Shown: piece after piece, positions 1 through 8,717 of the stretch
Position numbering within the stretch: the stretch's first letter is position 1
Layout: every line of letters begins with the position of its first letter
Assembly (NCBI RefSeq): GCF_030324495.1
Contig: NZ_JACAGN010000013.1
Location: 1 to 64,000 of the forward strand
Reading direction: 5' to 3'
Source of the DNA: Myroides sp. 1354
GTDB taxonomy: Bacteria > Bacteroidota > Bacteroidia > Flavobacteriales > Flavobacteriaceae
Length of the DNA: 64,000 nucleotides
Notes under the pieces: generated by a model
What the model was told of the DNA's origin: nothing
Database searches by the model: none
The model's input: only the letters and a program-made list of their open reading frames with translations
Program-made: the position numbers and the translations under genes

Positions 1-71
1 CGATGGAGGGACTCGAACCCACGACCTGCTGATTACAAATCAGCTGCTCTAGCCAGCTGAGCTACACCGGC
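1..71 (-). tRNA. tRNA-Thr (anticodon TGT), 3' end cut by window start
   Basis: Read on the minus strand, the sequence starts GCCGGTGTAGCTCAG and has D-arm, anticodon arm, variable loop and T-arm (GGTTCGAGTCC). The anticodon stem CTGAT/ATCAG encloses a loop with TGT, which reads ACA (Thr). The 5' acceptor GCCGGTG pairs with the 3' strand CATCG.., whose last bases lie outside the window. Confidence 0.95.
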
Positions 72-152
72 GACTCATTTTTCGAGTGCAAATATAACAC
101 GCTTTTTCAATCTTCCAACTGATTCTGCGTGTTTTTTTTCGCTTTATTTTAA

Positions 153-416
153 TTACAAGTTGTTTATTTTTTCAACTAATTGACCTGCAATATTTTCCAA
201 TTTTACAAAAACACCTTTAAAATGTGCTTTTTTGTTTTCTACTCCTTTTGCATTGATGTCAACGATCAATTCGTCGAAACTTGTCAATGCTTCTTCAATC
301 AATGCAGATGTTTGCTCTGTTGCTCCACCTGTTGTCAATTCATGAATATAAATTGCTTCAATGATATCTCCTAATACTTGGTGAACATCCTTTTTAAGTC
401 CTCTTACACTTGCCAT
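153..416 (-). CDS. Small conserved-looking protein of unknown function
   Basis: An 87-residue protein, acidic to neutral and predicted mostly helical (MASVRGLKKDVHQVLGDI...). I see no signal peptide, membrane segment or Cys/His metal site. I do not recognise a named family and assign no function. A -7 element TACTTTTG lies at 439-446 on the minus strand, about 25 nt upstream of the ATG, which supports this start and a monocistronic transcript. It sits between the tRNA-Thr gene and manA. The opposite-strand ORF over the same bases is judged a shadow. Confidence 0.7.
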   Translation of the reverse strand: MASVRGLKKDVHQVLGDIIEAIYIHELTTGGATEQTSALIEEALTSFDELIVDINAKGVENKKAHFKGVFVKLENIAGQLVEKINNL

Positions 417-472
417 AATAATTTATTTAAAATTTAAACAAAAGTACATATTATCTTTGCTATATCGGTGGT

Positions 473-1441
473 CTAGTCGATATATATTTCTAACAACGTT
501 GCATGACCAGTTGCAACTAAATTTTGCACTGATGCGGGTATTAAAACGGTTTGTCCTTGTTTAATTCCACACGTCAATGTATTAATCTGAAGCTCACACG
601 CTCCTTCTGTACAAACATAAAGGTAAAAGCGATCTAGTGGCTTCTCTATTTCATATCGTTCAACTAAAGGGATTAAATTAACAGTAAAAAACGGGCAAGC
701 CACTAAAGGATTGGCTTGATTCTCTTCCTTGCTATACGAAAGTACCACCTGCTTTTTCTCGTAATTAATTGCCTCTAATGCTAAATCTACGTGCAATGTT
801 CTCGTTTGACCTTCGCTATCCATTCGGTCCCAATCGTATACACGATACGTAATATCCGATGTTTGTTGAATTTCGGCTAATAAAACACCACCTCCAATTG
901 CGTGAACCGTTCCTGTCTGTATAAAAAATGCATCGCCCTTTTTAACGGGAATTTCATTTAAAATAGCAGGAAGTGTTTTGGAGTGTAAATGTTGTAAATA
1001 ATCTTCTGGAGTCACTCCCTCTTTAAAATCTACGACCACTCTAGCACCAGGATCCGCTTGCATGACATACCACATCTCCGTTTTTCCTAACGAATTGTGT
1101 CTTGCTCGCGCTAACTCATCATTGGGATGTAATTGAATCGATAAATCCTCCTTTGCATCTAAAAATTTAAATAACAAAGGGAATTGGTATCCAAACGTCT
1201 TTACAATATACGCTCCCAAAATATCTTCTGGATACGCTTTAATCAGTTCTTCTAAGCTTTGTCCTTTATAACCGCCATTGGAAACAAGGCTGACATTTTC
1301 TGGGACATTGGAAATCTCCCAACTTTCTCCAATTGAATCAGAAATCTGCTGTTTACCTAAAACAGTGTGCAATTTCGTCCCCCCCCAAATTCGATCTTTC
1401 AGGATGGGTTCAAACATCATTGGATATTGTATAAAACTCAT
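473..1441 (-). CDS. manA: Mannose-6-phosphate isomerase, class I
   Basis: Interconverts mannose 6-phosphate and fructose 6-phosphate, feeding GDP-mannose and cell-surface glycan synthesis. About 322 residues from the chosen start, the usual length of the short bacterial class I enzymes. The opening MSFIQYPMMFEPILKDRIWG is typical of the family. Metal-binding residues are visible in QLHPNDE (about residue 105), the Glu of GKTEMWYV (about 122) and the His of GTVHAIGGG (about 180). A longer ORF starts at 1492 (MQYSFCG...), but the -7 element TACATTTG at 1504-1511 would leave that ATG almost leaderless, and the extra 17 residues look unlike the family. Moderately sure of the start, sure of the function. 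Confidence 0.9.
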   Translation of the reverse strand: MSFIQYPMMFEPILKDRIWGGTKLHTVLGKQQISDSIGESWEISNVPENVSLVSNGGYKGQSLEELIKAYPEDILGAYIVKTFGYQFPLLFKFLDAKEDLSIQLHPNDELARARHNSLGKTEMWYVMQADPGARVVVDFKEGVTPEDYLQHLHSKTLPAILNEIPVKKGDAFFIQTGTVHAIGGGVLLAEIQQTSDITYRVYDWDRMDSEGQTRTLHVDLALEAINYEKKQVVLSYSKEENQANPLVACPFFTVNLIPLVERYEIEKPLDRFYLYVCTEGACELQINTLTCGIKQGQTVLIPASVQNLVATGHATLLEIYID

Positions 1442-1536
1442 AGGCTTAACTTCTTCCTCATTTTGCACTAATCCACAAAAGGAATACTGCATAAAACAAG
1501 ACGCAAATGTACAACTTTTAATGAATACTAAGTATG

Positions 1537-1953
1537 TTAAATCCCCTCCCCTTTAAAAGTTACAAAGTTTCTCGAAGTTTCATATAAAACCACCTCTAAA
1601 TCTTTATCTTTCTCAATAAAAGGTCTCAATTTTTGCCAAATCACTACGGCAATATACTCTGCTGTTGGAATTAGATTTTTAAATTCGATAACATCTAGGT
1701 TTAAGTTTTTATGATCAAATGCCTCTTCAATCTCTGCTTTTATCAAATCCGATAAGATTTTCAAATCCATCACAAACCCCGTTTCTGGATCTACTTCTCC
1801 AGTTACATGGACAATCAACTCGTAATTGTGTCCGTGAAAATTAGGGTTATTGCATTTGCCAAATACCGTTTGATTTTGCTCATCAGACCAATCGGGACGA
1901 TGCAGGCGATGTGCTGCATTAAAATGCGCTTTACGACTAACTGTTAATCTCAT
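1537..1953 (-). CDS. 6-pyruvoyl-tetrahydropterin synthase / QueD family protein
   Basis: A 138-residue T-fold enzyme acting on dihydroneopterin triphosphate. Zinc ligands are H15 (HFNAAH) and H40/H42 (FHGH), the catalytic Cys is C34 and the pterin-anchoring Glu lies in LYETSRNF near residue 125. The Cys-to-His spacing is C-x5-HGH (CNNPNFHGH). This resembles animal-type 6-pyruvoyl-tetrahydropterin synthases more than the C-x3-HGH spacing usual for queuosine-pathway QueD. It lies 6 nt downstream of idi on the same strand, so the two are probably co-transcribed. Family assignment is firm, but the pathway (tetrahydrobiopterin-like or queuosine) is not settled by this window. Confidence 0.85.
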   Translation of the reverse strand: MRLTVSRKAHFNAAHRLHRPDWSDEQNQTVFGKCNNPNFHGHNYELIVHVTGEVDPETGFVMDLKILSDLIKAEIEEAFDHKNLNLDVIEFKNLIPTAEYIAVVIWQKLRPFIEKDKDLEVVLYETSRNFVTFKGEGI

Positions 1954-1959
1954 GTTGTC

Positions 1960-2487
1960 TTAGATTTTATGTGCTTCGATATGAGGATAGAATTTAGCAA
2001 AAATAATCTTAAACCAAGCCGTATACAATTGAGGATTCACCTCCATATCTTTTTTTACAGCTTCAATGCCCATCCATTTCCACGCTTCTACTTCTTCTGG
2101 ATTGATTACAGGTGCTTCATTGTAATAGCCAACCATCACATGATCAAATTCATGTTCGGTTAATCCATTATCAAAAGGTGCATGATAAATAAAATGAAAC
2201 ACTTCTTTCAATTCTACCTCAAATCCCATTTCCTCTTTCAAGCGGCGTTTGCCCGCTTCAATATTAGTTTCTCCAACTCTTTGGTGACTACAACAAGTGT
2301 TTGCCCATAATAAAGGTGAATGGTACTTCTCTGCCGCACGTTGCTGTAACATAATCTCATTTTTGTCATTTAAAATGAATACAGAAAACGCTCGATGCAA
2401 CAAAGCTTTTTCATGGGCTTCTTGTTTGCCCATGGTACCTATTGGCTCATCTTGCTCATTAACTAAAATCACTTGCTCTTCAATCAT
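1960..2487 (-). CDS. idi: Isopentenyl-diphosphate delta-isomerase, type 1
   Basis: Converts IPP to DMAPP in isoprenoid synthesis. A Nudix-fold protein of about 175 residues from the ATG at 2487 (MIEEQVILVNEQDEPIG). It shows the active-site Cys region NTCCSH, a Nudix-like helix (GKRRLKEEMGFE) and the acidic EHEFDHV motif with the catalytic Glu. The ORF could be extended to 2544, but two -7 elements (TAAATTTG at 2498-2505 and TACTTTTG at 2514-2521, minus strand) lie in that stretch, so the shorter start is chosen. It is followed 6 nt later by the pterin synthase homologue. Confidence 0.9.
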   Translation of the reverse strand: MIEEQVILVNEQDEPIGTMGKQEAHEKALLHRAFSVFILNDKNEIMLQQRAAEKYHSPLLWANTCCSHQRVGETNIEAGKRRLKEEMGFEVELKEVFHFIYHAPFDNGLTEHEFDHVMVGYYNEAPVINPEEVEAWKWMGIEAVKKDMEVNPQLYTAWFKIIFAKFYPHIEAHKI

Positions 2488-2630
2488 ACCTAGTGTCAAA
2501 TTTATTTTACTCCCAAAAGTACAAAAAACAAAAGAGGAAACCAACGACCAGTAAGAGTTTAAAACTCTTCATAGTTTTTCCACTACCCCAAAGATTCCAT
2601 AGATTAGCTATGATATCGATTTCATTTTTC

Positions 2631-2638
2631 TACCTTTG
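2631..2638 (+). promoter_or_regulatory. -7 element TACCTTTG of the 79-residue protein gene
   Basis: Exact match to the Bacteroidetes -7 consensus TAnnTTTG, placing transcription start near 2644, about 13 nt before the ATG at 2657. Confidence 0.6.
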
Positions 2639-2656
2639 GTACTTTAATTTTGAATC

Positions 2657-2896
2657 ATGGAAAGATTAATCAAATTGATTTGGGATTTTAGAGGTCCTGA
2701 TGCTGAAAAAATAGCCGATCATCATGTTATACATTTACGTGAATTTGTCGCTTTAGAAAAGTTACCTTTAACGATTATAGAGAAACAAGTTATCAATGAA
2801 GTTCACTGTACGGCATACTTAGTGGTCAACGACCAACAGATGAAAGAACTAAGAGATGTTTTAAAACCTCATCGAGGAGAGTTATACGAGCAATAA
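2657..2896 (+). CDS. Small hypothetical protein
   Basis: A 79-residue soluble protein (MERLIKLIWDFRGPDAEKI...) with no signal peptide or membrane segment. Two His pairs (ADHHVIHL) and a C-terminal KPHRGELYEQ are the only notable features. I do not recognise a functional family. It stands alone between divergent idi and convergent recQ, with its own promoter (TACCTTTG, 2631-2638) and a strong terminator just after the stop, so it is very likely a real, separately transcribed gene. Confidence 0.75.
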   Translation: MERLIKLIWDFRGPDAEKIADHHVIHLREFVALEKLPLTIIEKQVINEVHCTAYLVVNDQQMKELRDVLKPHRGELYEQ

Positions 2897-2898
2897 AA

Positions 2899-2928
2899 AA
2901 ATCCAGAGCAAATACTCTGGATTTTTTT
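2899..2928. terminator. Bidirectional intrinsic terminator
   Basis: Hairpin ATCCAGAG-caaata-CTCTGGAT flanked by A-run and T-run. Serves the 79-residue gene on plus and probably recQ on minus. Confidence 0.85.
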
Positions 2929-2975
2929 ATTATTCTCTATTGTAAAGATGTAGTTATAATGCTCAATCTAAACTT

Positions 2976-5171
2976 CTAGTTTGCTTCTTTGGTAATAAAC
3001 TGAATACGCATCAATCTCAATTCATCCGTATCATATTCTCCATCAAATTCTGCCATAGCTGTTTTGATATTATCCGATTCAGAATCCATGAAGTAATCAT
3101 AGATTTCTTCTTGTTGATCCTCATCTAATACTTCATCCAACCAATAATCGATATTTAATTTCGTTCCAGAATAAACAATTTGCTCCATTTCTTTTAATAG
3201 AGCATCCATATCCAATCCTTTGGCTTTTGCAATATCATCCAAAGACAACTTACGGTCAACACTTTGAATAATATACAATTTCAATGCTGAATTTGCTCCT
3301 GTAGATTTCACGACTAAATCATCTGGTCGGATGATGTCATTTTCTTCTACATAATTTTTAATAAGATCAACAAAATCCTTTCCAAACTTTTTAGCCTTTC
3401 CATCACTCACTCCAATAATATTGGCCATTTCCTCCAGCGTAATAGGATATTTCAGACACATTTCTTCTAAAGATGGGTCTTGAAACACAACAAACGGAGG
3501 GACACTCGCTTTTTTGGCTACTTTTTTGCGTAAATCTTTTAATAAATTGATCAACACTTGATCAATAATAGCTTCCGCCTTTGGAGCATCACTTTCAACA
3601 ACAGCATCTCCTTCCGCATATTCATGATCTTCTGTCATCATAAACGAAACAGGCTCTACGATAAAACGCTCCCCTAATTCCGTCAACTTCAAAACTCCAT
3701 AAGTTTCGATATCTTTCTTTAGGTATCCCGCAACAGTCGCTTGTCGAATCAAGGCTAGCCAAAAGCGTTCGTCTTGGTGTTTCCCTGATCCAAAAAAAGC
3801 TTGCGTATCTGTTTTATTCACTTTCAACAAAGCATTTAACTTTCCTAAAAGAACAAAAACAATCTCCTTGGTTTTATATACTTGTTTGGTTTCACCAATA
3901 ATTTTCAACACTTTTTGAAGTTCTTCTTTGGCTTCACTTTTCTTTTTTGGATTTCGGACATTATCATCCATATCTGCTCCCTCACCCTGTACTTCATCGA
4001 ATTCTTCTCCAAAATAATGAAGTAAGAATTTTCTTCTTGACATGGATGTTTCGGCATAGGCAACTACTTCTTGCAGCAAGGCAATACCGATTTCTTGTTC
4101 CGCTATTGGCTTACCTGCCATGAACTTTTCAAGCTTTTCAATATCCTTATACGAATAATACGCCAAGCAATACCCTTCTCCACCATCTCTACCGGCTCTA
4201 CCTGTTTCTTGGTAATAACTCTCCAGTGATTTTGGAATATCATGGTGAATTACATAACGCACATCGGGTTTGTCAATTCCCATTCCAAATGCGATGGTAG
4301 CCACTACAACATCGACATCCTCCATTAAGAACATATCTTGGTGTTTGGCTCTGGTTTTAGCATCTAATCCCGCGTGATATGGAACAGCACTAATTCCATT
4401 CACTTGCAACACATTGGCAATTTCCTCTACTTTTTTTCTACTCAGACAATAAATCACACCTGATTTCCCCTTGCGTTGCTTAATAAAGCGAATAATATCA
4501 CTTTCAATGTTTTTTGTTTTGAGTTTTATCTCATAGTATAGATTGGGTCTATTAAATGAGGCTTTAAAAACATTGGCATTTGGGATTTCCAGGTTCTTTA
4601 AGATATCCTCTTGTACTTTTGGCGTTGCTGTAGCAGTTAAACCAATGATAGGAATATCTCCTAATTGTCGAATTATATTTCTTAAATTTCTATATTCTGG
4701 CCTAAAATCATGTCCCCATTCAGAGATACAGTGTGCTTCGTCAATGGCAACAAAGGACAGTTTCACTTCTTGCAAGAAGTTGACATATTCCTCTTTGGTT
4801 AATGATTCTGGGGCGACATATAACAATTTTGTTATTCCTTGCTTAATATCTTCTTTAACCTGATTTACTTCTGTTTTCGTCAGAGAAGAATTTAAAACAT
4901 GGGCAATTCCTTGCTCTGTAGACAAGCTACGAATAGCGTCAACTTGATTTTTCATCAGAGCGATCAACGGAGATACAACGATGGCTGTTCCGTCTAAAAC
5001 CAACGCAGGTAATTGATAGCAAAGTGATTTACCACCACCTGTAGGCATAATCACAAATGTGTTGTGCCCGGAGATAATACTTTTCACCACGTCCTCTTGG
5101 AGACCTTTAAACTGGGAGAAGCCAAAAAATCTCTTTAACTCTTTGTGCAAGTCAATTTCAATTGATTTCAT
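2976..5171 (-). CDS. recQ: ATP-dependent DNA helicase RecQ
   Basis: A 3'-5' DNA helicase of 731 residues for recombination repair. Walker A TGGGKS at residues 43-48, the DEAH box in IDEAHCISEWGHDFRPEY, helicase motif VI in YQETGRAGRDG, and a C-terminal HRDC domain at about 527-605. The zinc-binding subdomain after the helicase core is unusual: where E. coli RecQ has four Cys ligands, this protein reads SMSRRKFLLHYFGEEFDE and continues into a charged linker with no Cys, so it probably binds no zinc. On the minus strand a TATCTTTA element at 5209-5216 could be its promoter, overlapping that of the divergent kdsD. Confidence 0.95.
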   Translation of the reverse strand: MKSIEIDLHKELKRFFGFSQFKGLQEDVVKSIISGHNTFVIMPTGGGKSLCYQLPALVLDGTAIVVSPLIALMKNQVDAIRSLSTEQGIAHVLNSSLTKTEVNQVKEDIKQGITKLLYVAPESLTKEEYVNFLQEVKLSFVAIDEAHCISEWGHDFRPEYRNLRNIIRQLGDIPIIGLTATATPKVQEDILKNLEIPNANVFKASFNRPNLYYEIKLKTKNIESDIIRFIKQRKGKSGVIYCLSRKKVEEIANVLQVNGISAVPYHAGLDAKTRAKHQDMFLMEDVDVVVATIAFGMGIDKPDVRYVIHHDIPKSLESYYQETGRAGRDGGEGYCLAYYSYKDIEKLEKFMAGKPIAEQEIGIALLQEVVAYAETSMSRRKFLLHYFGEEFDEVQGEGADMDDNVRNPKKKSEAKEELQKVLKIIGETKQVYKTKEIVFVLLGKLNALLKVNKTDTQAFFGSGKHQDERFWLALIRQATVAGYLKKDIETYGVLKLTELGERFIVEPVSFMMTEDHEYAEGDAVVESDAPKAEAIIDQVLINLLKDLRKKVAKKASVPPFVVFQDPSLEEMCLKYPITLEEMANIIGVSDGKAKKFGKDFVDLIKNYVEENDIIRPDDLVVKSTGANSALKLYIIQSVDRKLSLDDIAKAKGLDMDALLKEMEQIVYSGTKLNIDYWLDEVLDEDQQEEIYDYFMDSESDNIKTAMAEFDGEYDTDELRLMRIQFITKEAN

Positions 5172-5193
5172 TATTTTTGTATGGTATTTTACA

Positions 5194-5201
5194 TAAATTT
5201 G
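5194..5201 (+). promoter_or_regulatory. -7 element TAAATTTG of the kdsD-tatC-lptB operon
   Basis: Exact TAnnTTTG match. Transcription would start near 5207, so the longest ORF start at 5181 would not be transcribed. This argues for a downstream kdsD start. Confidence 0.55.
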
Positions 5202-5261
5202 CAGTACCTAAAGATACACATTTTCTTTGGTGCAATCCTAATATTTAACATTCTCGTCATT

Positions 5262-6227
5262 TTGAATACATCTATAACTATATTAGACCGAGCAAAAAAA
5301 ACTTTACTCTCTGAAAGTGAAAGCATTAAAAAGCTCATCGATTACCTTACGGAAGATTTCTCAGCAGCTGTTCAAGCCATTTTAAATTGCAAGGGACGTG
5401 TCGTTGTGACAGGGATTGGAAAAAGTGCGTTAATCGGAAGTAAAATTGTCGCAACATTTAACTCAACAGGGACTCCTTCCCTCTTCATGCATGCAGCGGA
5501 AGCGGTACACGGAGATTTAGGTTTACTTCAACCTCAAGATTGTGTTATTTGCATTTCAAACAGTGGAAATAGTCCAGAAATAAAAGTTTTAACGCCTTTA
5601 CTGAAGCGTTTTGGCAATACGTTAATTGCTATAACGGCAAATGAAACTTCTTTTTTAGGCAAAAATGCAGATTATGTCTTACTGTCTAAAGTAGATCGCG
5701 AAGCAGATCCAAACAATTTAGCGCCTATGGATAGTACAACCGCTCAATTGGCCTTAGGCGACGCACTAGCAGCCTGCTTAATTGAATGTAGAAACTTCAC
5801 GGCCAATGACTTTGCACTCTATCACCCTGGAGGAGCGTTGGGAAAAAAGTTGCTTTTATTAGTCCGAGATATCCTAAACGGTCAGAACAAACCCATGGTA
5901 TCTCCTACTTCTTCCATCAAAGACGTAATCGTAGAAATCTCACAAAAAAGATTGGGTGTAACAGCTGTAATTGATAATAATACGTTAATTGGCATTATTA
6001 CAGACGGAGATTTGCGCAGAATGTTGCAAAATAATACTAGTTTTGAAAACATCAAAGCCAAAGATATCATGAGTGCGAATCCCAAAACAATCGAATCCGA
6101 TCAATTGGTTTCTCGCGCCCTATCTCTATTGGAAGACAATTCAATTACCCAATTAATTGTAACCCAAAAAGGAGAATATCAAGGCATTATCCATTTACAC
6201 GATATTTTAAAAGAAGGAATAGTATAA
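5262..6227 (+). CDS. kdsD: D-arabinose-5-phosphate isomerase (KpsF/GutQ family)
   Basis: Interconverts ribulose 5-phosphate and arabinose 5-phosphate, the first step toward Kdo for lipopolysaccharide. An N-terminal SIS domain carries GIGKSALIGSKIVATFNSTG, SNSGNSPEI and HPGGALGKK, and two CBS motifs fill the C-terminal third (VSPTSSIKDVIVEI..., MSANPKTIES...). The ORF extends up to an ATG at 5181, but that lies upstream of the probable promoter, and the extra N-terminus is hydrophobic and unlike the family. A TTG at 5262 gives an expected N-terminus (NTSITILDRAKKTL) and about 321 residues. The start is the weakest part of this call. It is followed 4 nt later by tatC. Confidence 0.88.
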   Translation: MNTSITILDRAKKTLLSESESIKKLIDYLTEDFSAAVQAILNCKGRVVVTGIGKSALIGSKIVATFNSTGTPSLFMHAAEAVHGDLGLLQPQDCVICISNSGNSPEIKVLTPLLKRFGNTLIAITANETSFLGKNADYVLLSKVDREADPNNLAPMDSTTAQLALGDALAACLIECRNFTANDFALYHPGGALGKKLLLLVRDILNGQNKPMVSPTSSIKDVIVEISQKRLGVTAVIDNNTLIGIITDGDLRRMLQNNTSFENIKAKDIMSANPKTIESDQLVSRALSLLEDNSITQLIVTQKGEYQGIIHLHDILKEGIV

Positions 6228-6231
6228 CAAA

Positions 6232-7071
6232 ATGGCAAAACAAAAAAACTCAGAAAAGGCAATGTCCTTTTTAGACCATTTAGAAGAATTAAGATGGCTA
6301 TTAATCCGCGCTTCCGTTTTTATTTTAGGAGGAGGAATCATCGCTTTCTTTTTCAGGGATTTTATATTCAATAAAATAATTTTCGGCCCAAAAAACAGCG
6401 ACTTCGTTACCTATCAATTCTTTTGTAAAATTGCGCAATATTTTGATTTTGACGATAGTTTTTGTCAACAAGAACTTCCCTTCGAAATTCAAAACAGAAC
6501 CATGGACGGTCAGTTCTCTGTTATGATGTGGACGTGTATTACAGCGGGTTTCATCATTTCAGTTCCTTTCATCTTATGGGAAATCTGGAAATTCATTAGC
6601 CCTGCTTTATACTCCAAAGAAAAGAAATACGCTAAGCTCTTTATTGTTGTTTCGTCTTTCTTATTCTTCTTGGGTGTTTTATTTGGCTATTATGTAATTA
6701 CGCCGTTATCGGTAAATTTCTTAGTCAACTTACAAGTGAGTGATATTGTAAAGAACGACATTGACATCAATTCCTATATTGGTTTAGTCAAAACAACTTC
6801 TTTGGCTTGTGGACTCATTTTCGAGTTGCCTATCATCATGTATTTCTTGTCTGTTCTCGGTTTAGTAACACCTCAATTTTTAAGAGAATATCGAAAATAT
6901 GCCATTGTATTAATTCTAATTTTAGCGGCTATTATCACGCCTCCGGATGTGATTAGTCAAATTATAGTATCAATCCCTTTATTGATTTTATATGAAATTA
7001 GTATTTATATCTCTAAATTTGTTCAAAAGAAGCCTAAAACAGAAGTTATAGCACCAAACAACAAGGACTAA
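6232..7071 (+). CDS. tatC: Sec-independent protein translocase subunit TatC
   Basis: Inner-membrane receptor of the twin-arginine export system, 279 residues with six predicted membrane segments. The N-terminus SFLDHLEELRWLLIRA holds the family's conserved signal-peptide binding Glu. The long first periplasmic loop contains extra residues with Cys (FFCKIAQYFDFDDSFCQQ), a Bacteroidetes-style insertion. Other TatC signatures are FELPIIMYFL and ITPPDVISQ near the C-terminus. It lies between kdsD (4 nt) and lptB (2 nt), so it is in one operon. No tatA is present in the window. Confidence 0.93.
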   Translation: MAKQKNSEKAMSFLDHLEELRWLLIRASVFILGGGIIAFFFRDFIFNKIIFGPKNSDFVTYQFFCKIAQYFDFDDSFCQQELPFEIQNRTMDGQFSVMMWTCITAGFIISVPFILWEIWKFISPALYSKEKKYAKLFIVVSSFLFFLGVLFGYYVITPLSVNFLVNLQVSDIVKNDIDINSYIGLVKTTSLACGLIFELPIIMYFLSVLGLVTPQFLREYRKYAIVLILILAAIITPPDVISQIIVSIPLLILYEISIYISKFVQKKPKTEVIAPNNKD

Positions 7072-7073
7072 TT

Positions 7074-7817
7074 ATGAAATTAAGAGCAGATAATATTGTC
7101 AAGATGTACAAAAAGAGAAAGGTTGTAAAAGGCGTTTCTGTGGAAGTAAATCAGGGAGAAATTGTAGGATTATTAGGTCCTAATGGAGCTGGAAAAACAA
7201 CCTCTTTTTATATGATTGTAGGATTGGTAAAGCCAAACTTTGGTCATATTTACTTGGACAATATGGACATTACAAATTTTCCGATGTACAAAAGAGGACA
7301 ACATGGTATTGGTTATTTAGCCCAAGAACCATCCGTATTCCGAAAATTGAGTATTGAGGATAATATTTTAAGTGTACTTCAACTTACGAAGCTTTCAAAA
7401 GAAGAGCAAGTAGCAAAAATGGAGTCTTTAATTGCGGAATTCAACTTAGAACACATTCGCACAAACCGCGGAGATTTGTTATCAGGAGGAGAGCGCAGAA
7501 GAACAGAAATTGCTCGTGCGTTAGCTACCGATCCAAAGTTCATCTTACTCGATGAGCCTTTTGCTGGTGTTGACCCCGTTGCAGTAGAAGATATCCAACG
7601 TATTGTTGCTAAATTAAAGAACAAAAACATCGGAATCTTAATTACAGATCACAACGTACAAGAAACATTAGCCATCACAGACAAGACTTATTTGATGTTC
7701 GAAGGAGGGATCCTCAAGGCTGGAATACCAGAAGAACTTGCAGAGGATGAGATGGTTAGAAAAGTATATTTAGGTCAAAACTTTGAATTACGTAAAAAGA
7801 AATTAGACTTTGATTAG
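7074..7817 (+). CDS. lptB: LPS export ABC transporter ATP-binding protein LptB
   Basis: ATPase that powers extraction of lipopolysaccharide from the inner membrane with LptFG. 247 residues with Walker A GPNGAGKTT, Q-loop (GIGYLAQEPSVFRKL), ABC signature LSGGERRR, Walker B ILLDEPFAGVDP and the H-loop TDHNV. The sequence strongly resembles E. coli LptB. The partner permeases and lptA/lptC are not in this window. It sits at the end of kdsD-tatC-lptB, which links Kdo supply and LPS transport. No clear terminator follows before the wza-like gene. Confidence 0.95.
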   Translation: MKLRADNIVKMYKKRKVVKGVSVEVNQGEIVGLLGPNGAGKTTSFYMIVGLVKPNFGHIYLDNMDITNFPMYKRGQHGIGYLAQEPSVFRKLSIEDNILSVLQLTKLSKEEQVAKMESLIAEFNLEHIRTNRGDLLSGGERRRTEIARALATDPKFILLDEPFAGVDPVAVEDIQRIVAKLKNKNIGILITDHNVQETLAITDKTYLMFEGGILKAGIPEELAEDEMVRKVYLGQNFELRKKKLDFD

Positions 7818-7907
7818 ATCCAAGAGGAAGAAGATAAAATTTAGTGCTCTTTTATTCTAATTTGTAAAATATTGCTACTTTTACTTTTATTCGACTTAAC
7901 AAAGTTC

Positions 7908-7915
7908 TACTTTTG
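7908..7915 (+). promoter_or_regulatory. -7 element TACTTTTG of the wza-wzc pair
   Basis: TAnnTTTG match with start near 7921, very close to the ATG at 7930. No good -33 TTG at the normal distance. Confidence 0.45.
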
Positions 7916-7929
7916 CAAAAAAATTAACA

Positions 7930-8712
7930 ATGAAATTAAGAAGCTCATTTGCTGTATTATTACTCTTAGCAGCTGTATTTTTCACGTCTTGTGCGTCGAG
8001 AAAAACAGTGGTTTTCTACCAAAATGTAGAAGACGTATTAGCGAAGAATAATACAGTTACCAATTTTGAAACTCATCTACAACCAGATGATTTACTGATG
8101 ATTATTGTATCAGCTCAAGATCGAGAGGCTGCGGCTCCATTCAATTTGGTAAACACTATGACTACCAACCCGAATAATCCTGCTGGAACAGGTCAAATGC
8201 AACAGCAATTGTACTTAGTAGACAATAAGGGTAATATTGAATTTCCAGTGCTTGGAACAATTAAAATTAGTGGCTTAACGAAAAAAGAAGCTATTGATTA
8301 TTTAACGACTGAAATCAGCAAATACATTATTCGCCCTATTGTTAACATGAGAATCATGAACTTCAAAGTTACCGTACAAGGTGAAGTGAATCGTCCTGGA
8401 ATTCACACGGTAGTTAGTGAGCGTTTAACATTATCTGATGCAATTGCACTTTCAGGAGACATGACCGTATATGGAAAAAGAGACAACGTTCTCGTAATTC
8501 GCGAAATCGAAGGAAAACGCATCCCTTATCGCGTCGATATGACCCAAGCTGACTTCATTACCTCCCCTTACTATTACTTAAACCAGAACGATATTGTATA
8601 TGTCGAACCAAATAAAACAAGAGTCAATTCTTCTGTTGTTGGTCCGAACCTTACCTTAGGTCTTTCGGCATTATCCTTATTAGTAACTATAATTGCGTTG
8701 TCAACTAAATAA
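7930..8712 (+). CDS. Polysaccharide export outer-membrane lipoprotein (Wza-like)
   Basis: A 260-residue lipoprotein: signal peptide with lipobox FTSC (Cys21), then a polysaccharide export domain (about 45-130, QPDDLLMIIVSAQDREAAAPF) and a SLBB-type domain (about 135-215, VTVQGEVNRPGIHTVV). It ends in a hydrophobic stretch (LTLGLSALSLLVTIIAL) where Wza has its membrane-spanning helix. It would form the outer-membrane exit pore for capsule or exopolysaccharide. The Wzc-like kinase gene starts 5 nt after the stop. No glycosyltransferases follow, so the cognate polysaccharide locus must lie elsewhere. Confidence 0.88.
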   Translation: MKLRSSFAVLLLLAAVFFTSCASRKTVVFYQNVEDVLAKNNTVTNFETHLQPDDLLMIIVSAQDREAAAPFNLVNTMTTNPNNPAGTGQMQQQLYLVDNKGNIEFPVLGTIKISGLTKKEAIDYLTTEISKYIIRPIVNMRIMNFKVTVQGEVNRPGIHTVVSERLTLSDAIALSGDMTVYGKRDNVLVIREIEGKRIPYRVDMTQADFITSPYYYLNQNDIVYVEPNKTRVNSSVVGPNLTLGLSALSLLVTIIALSTK

Positions 8713-8717
8713 AAGAA

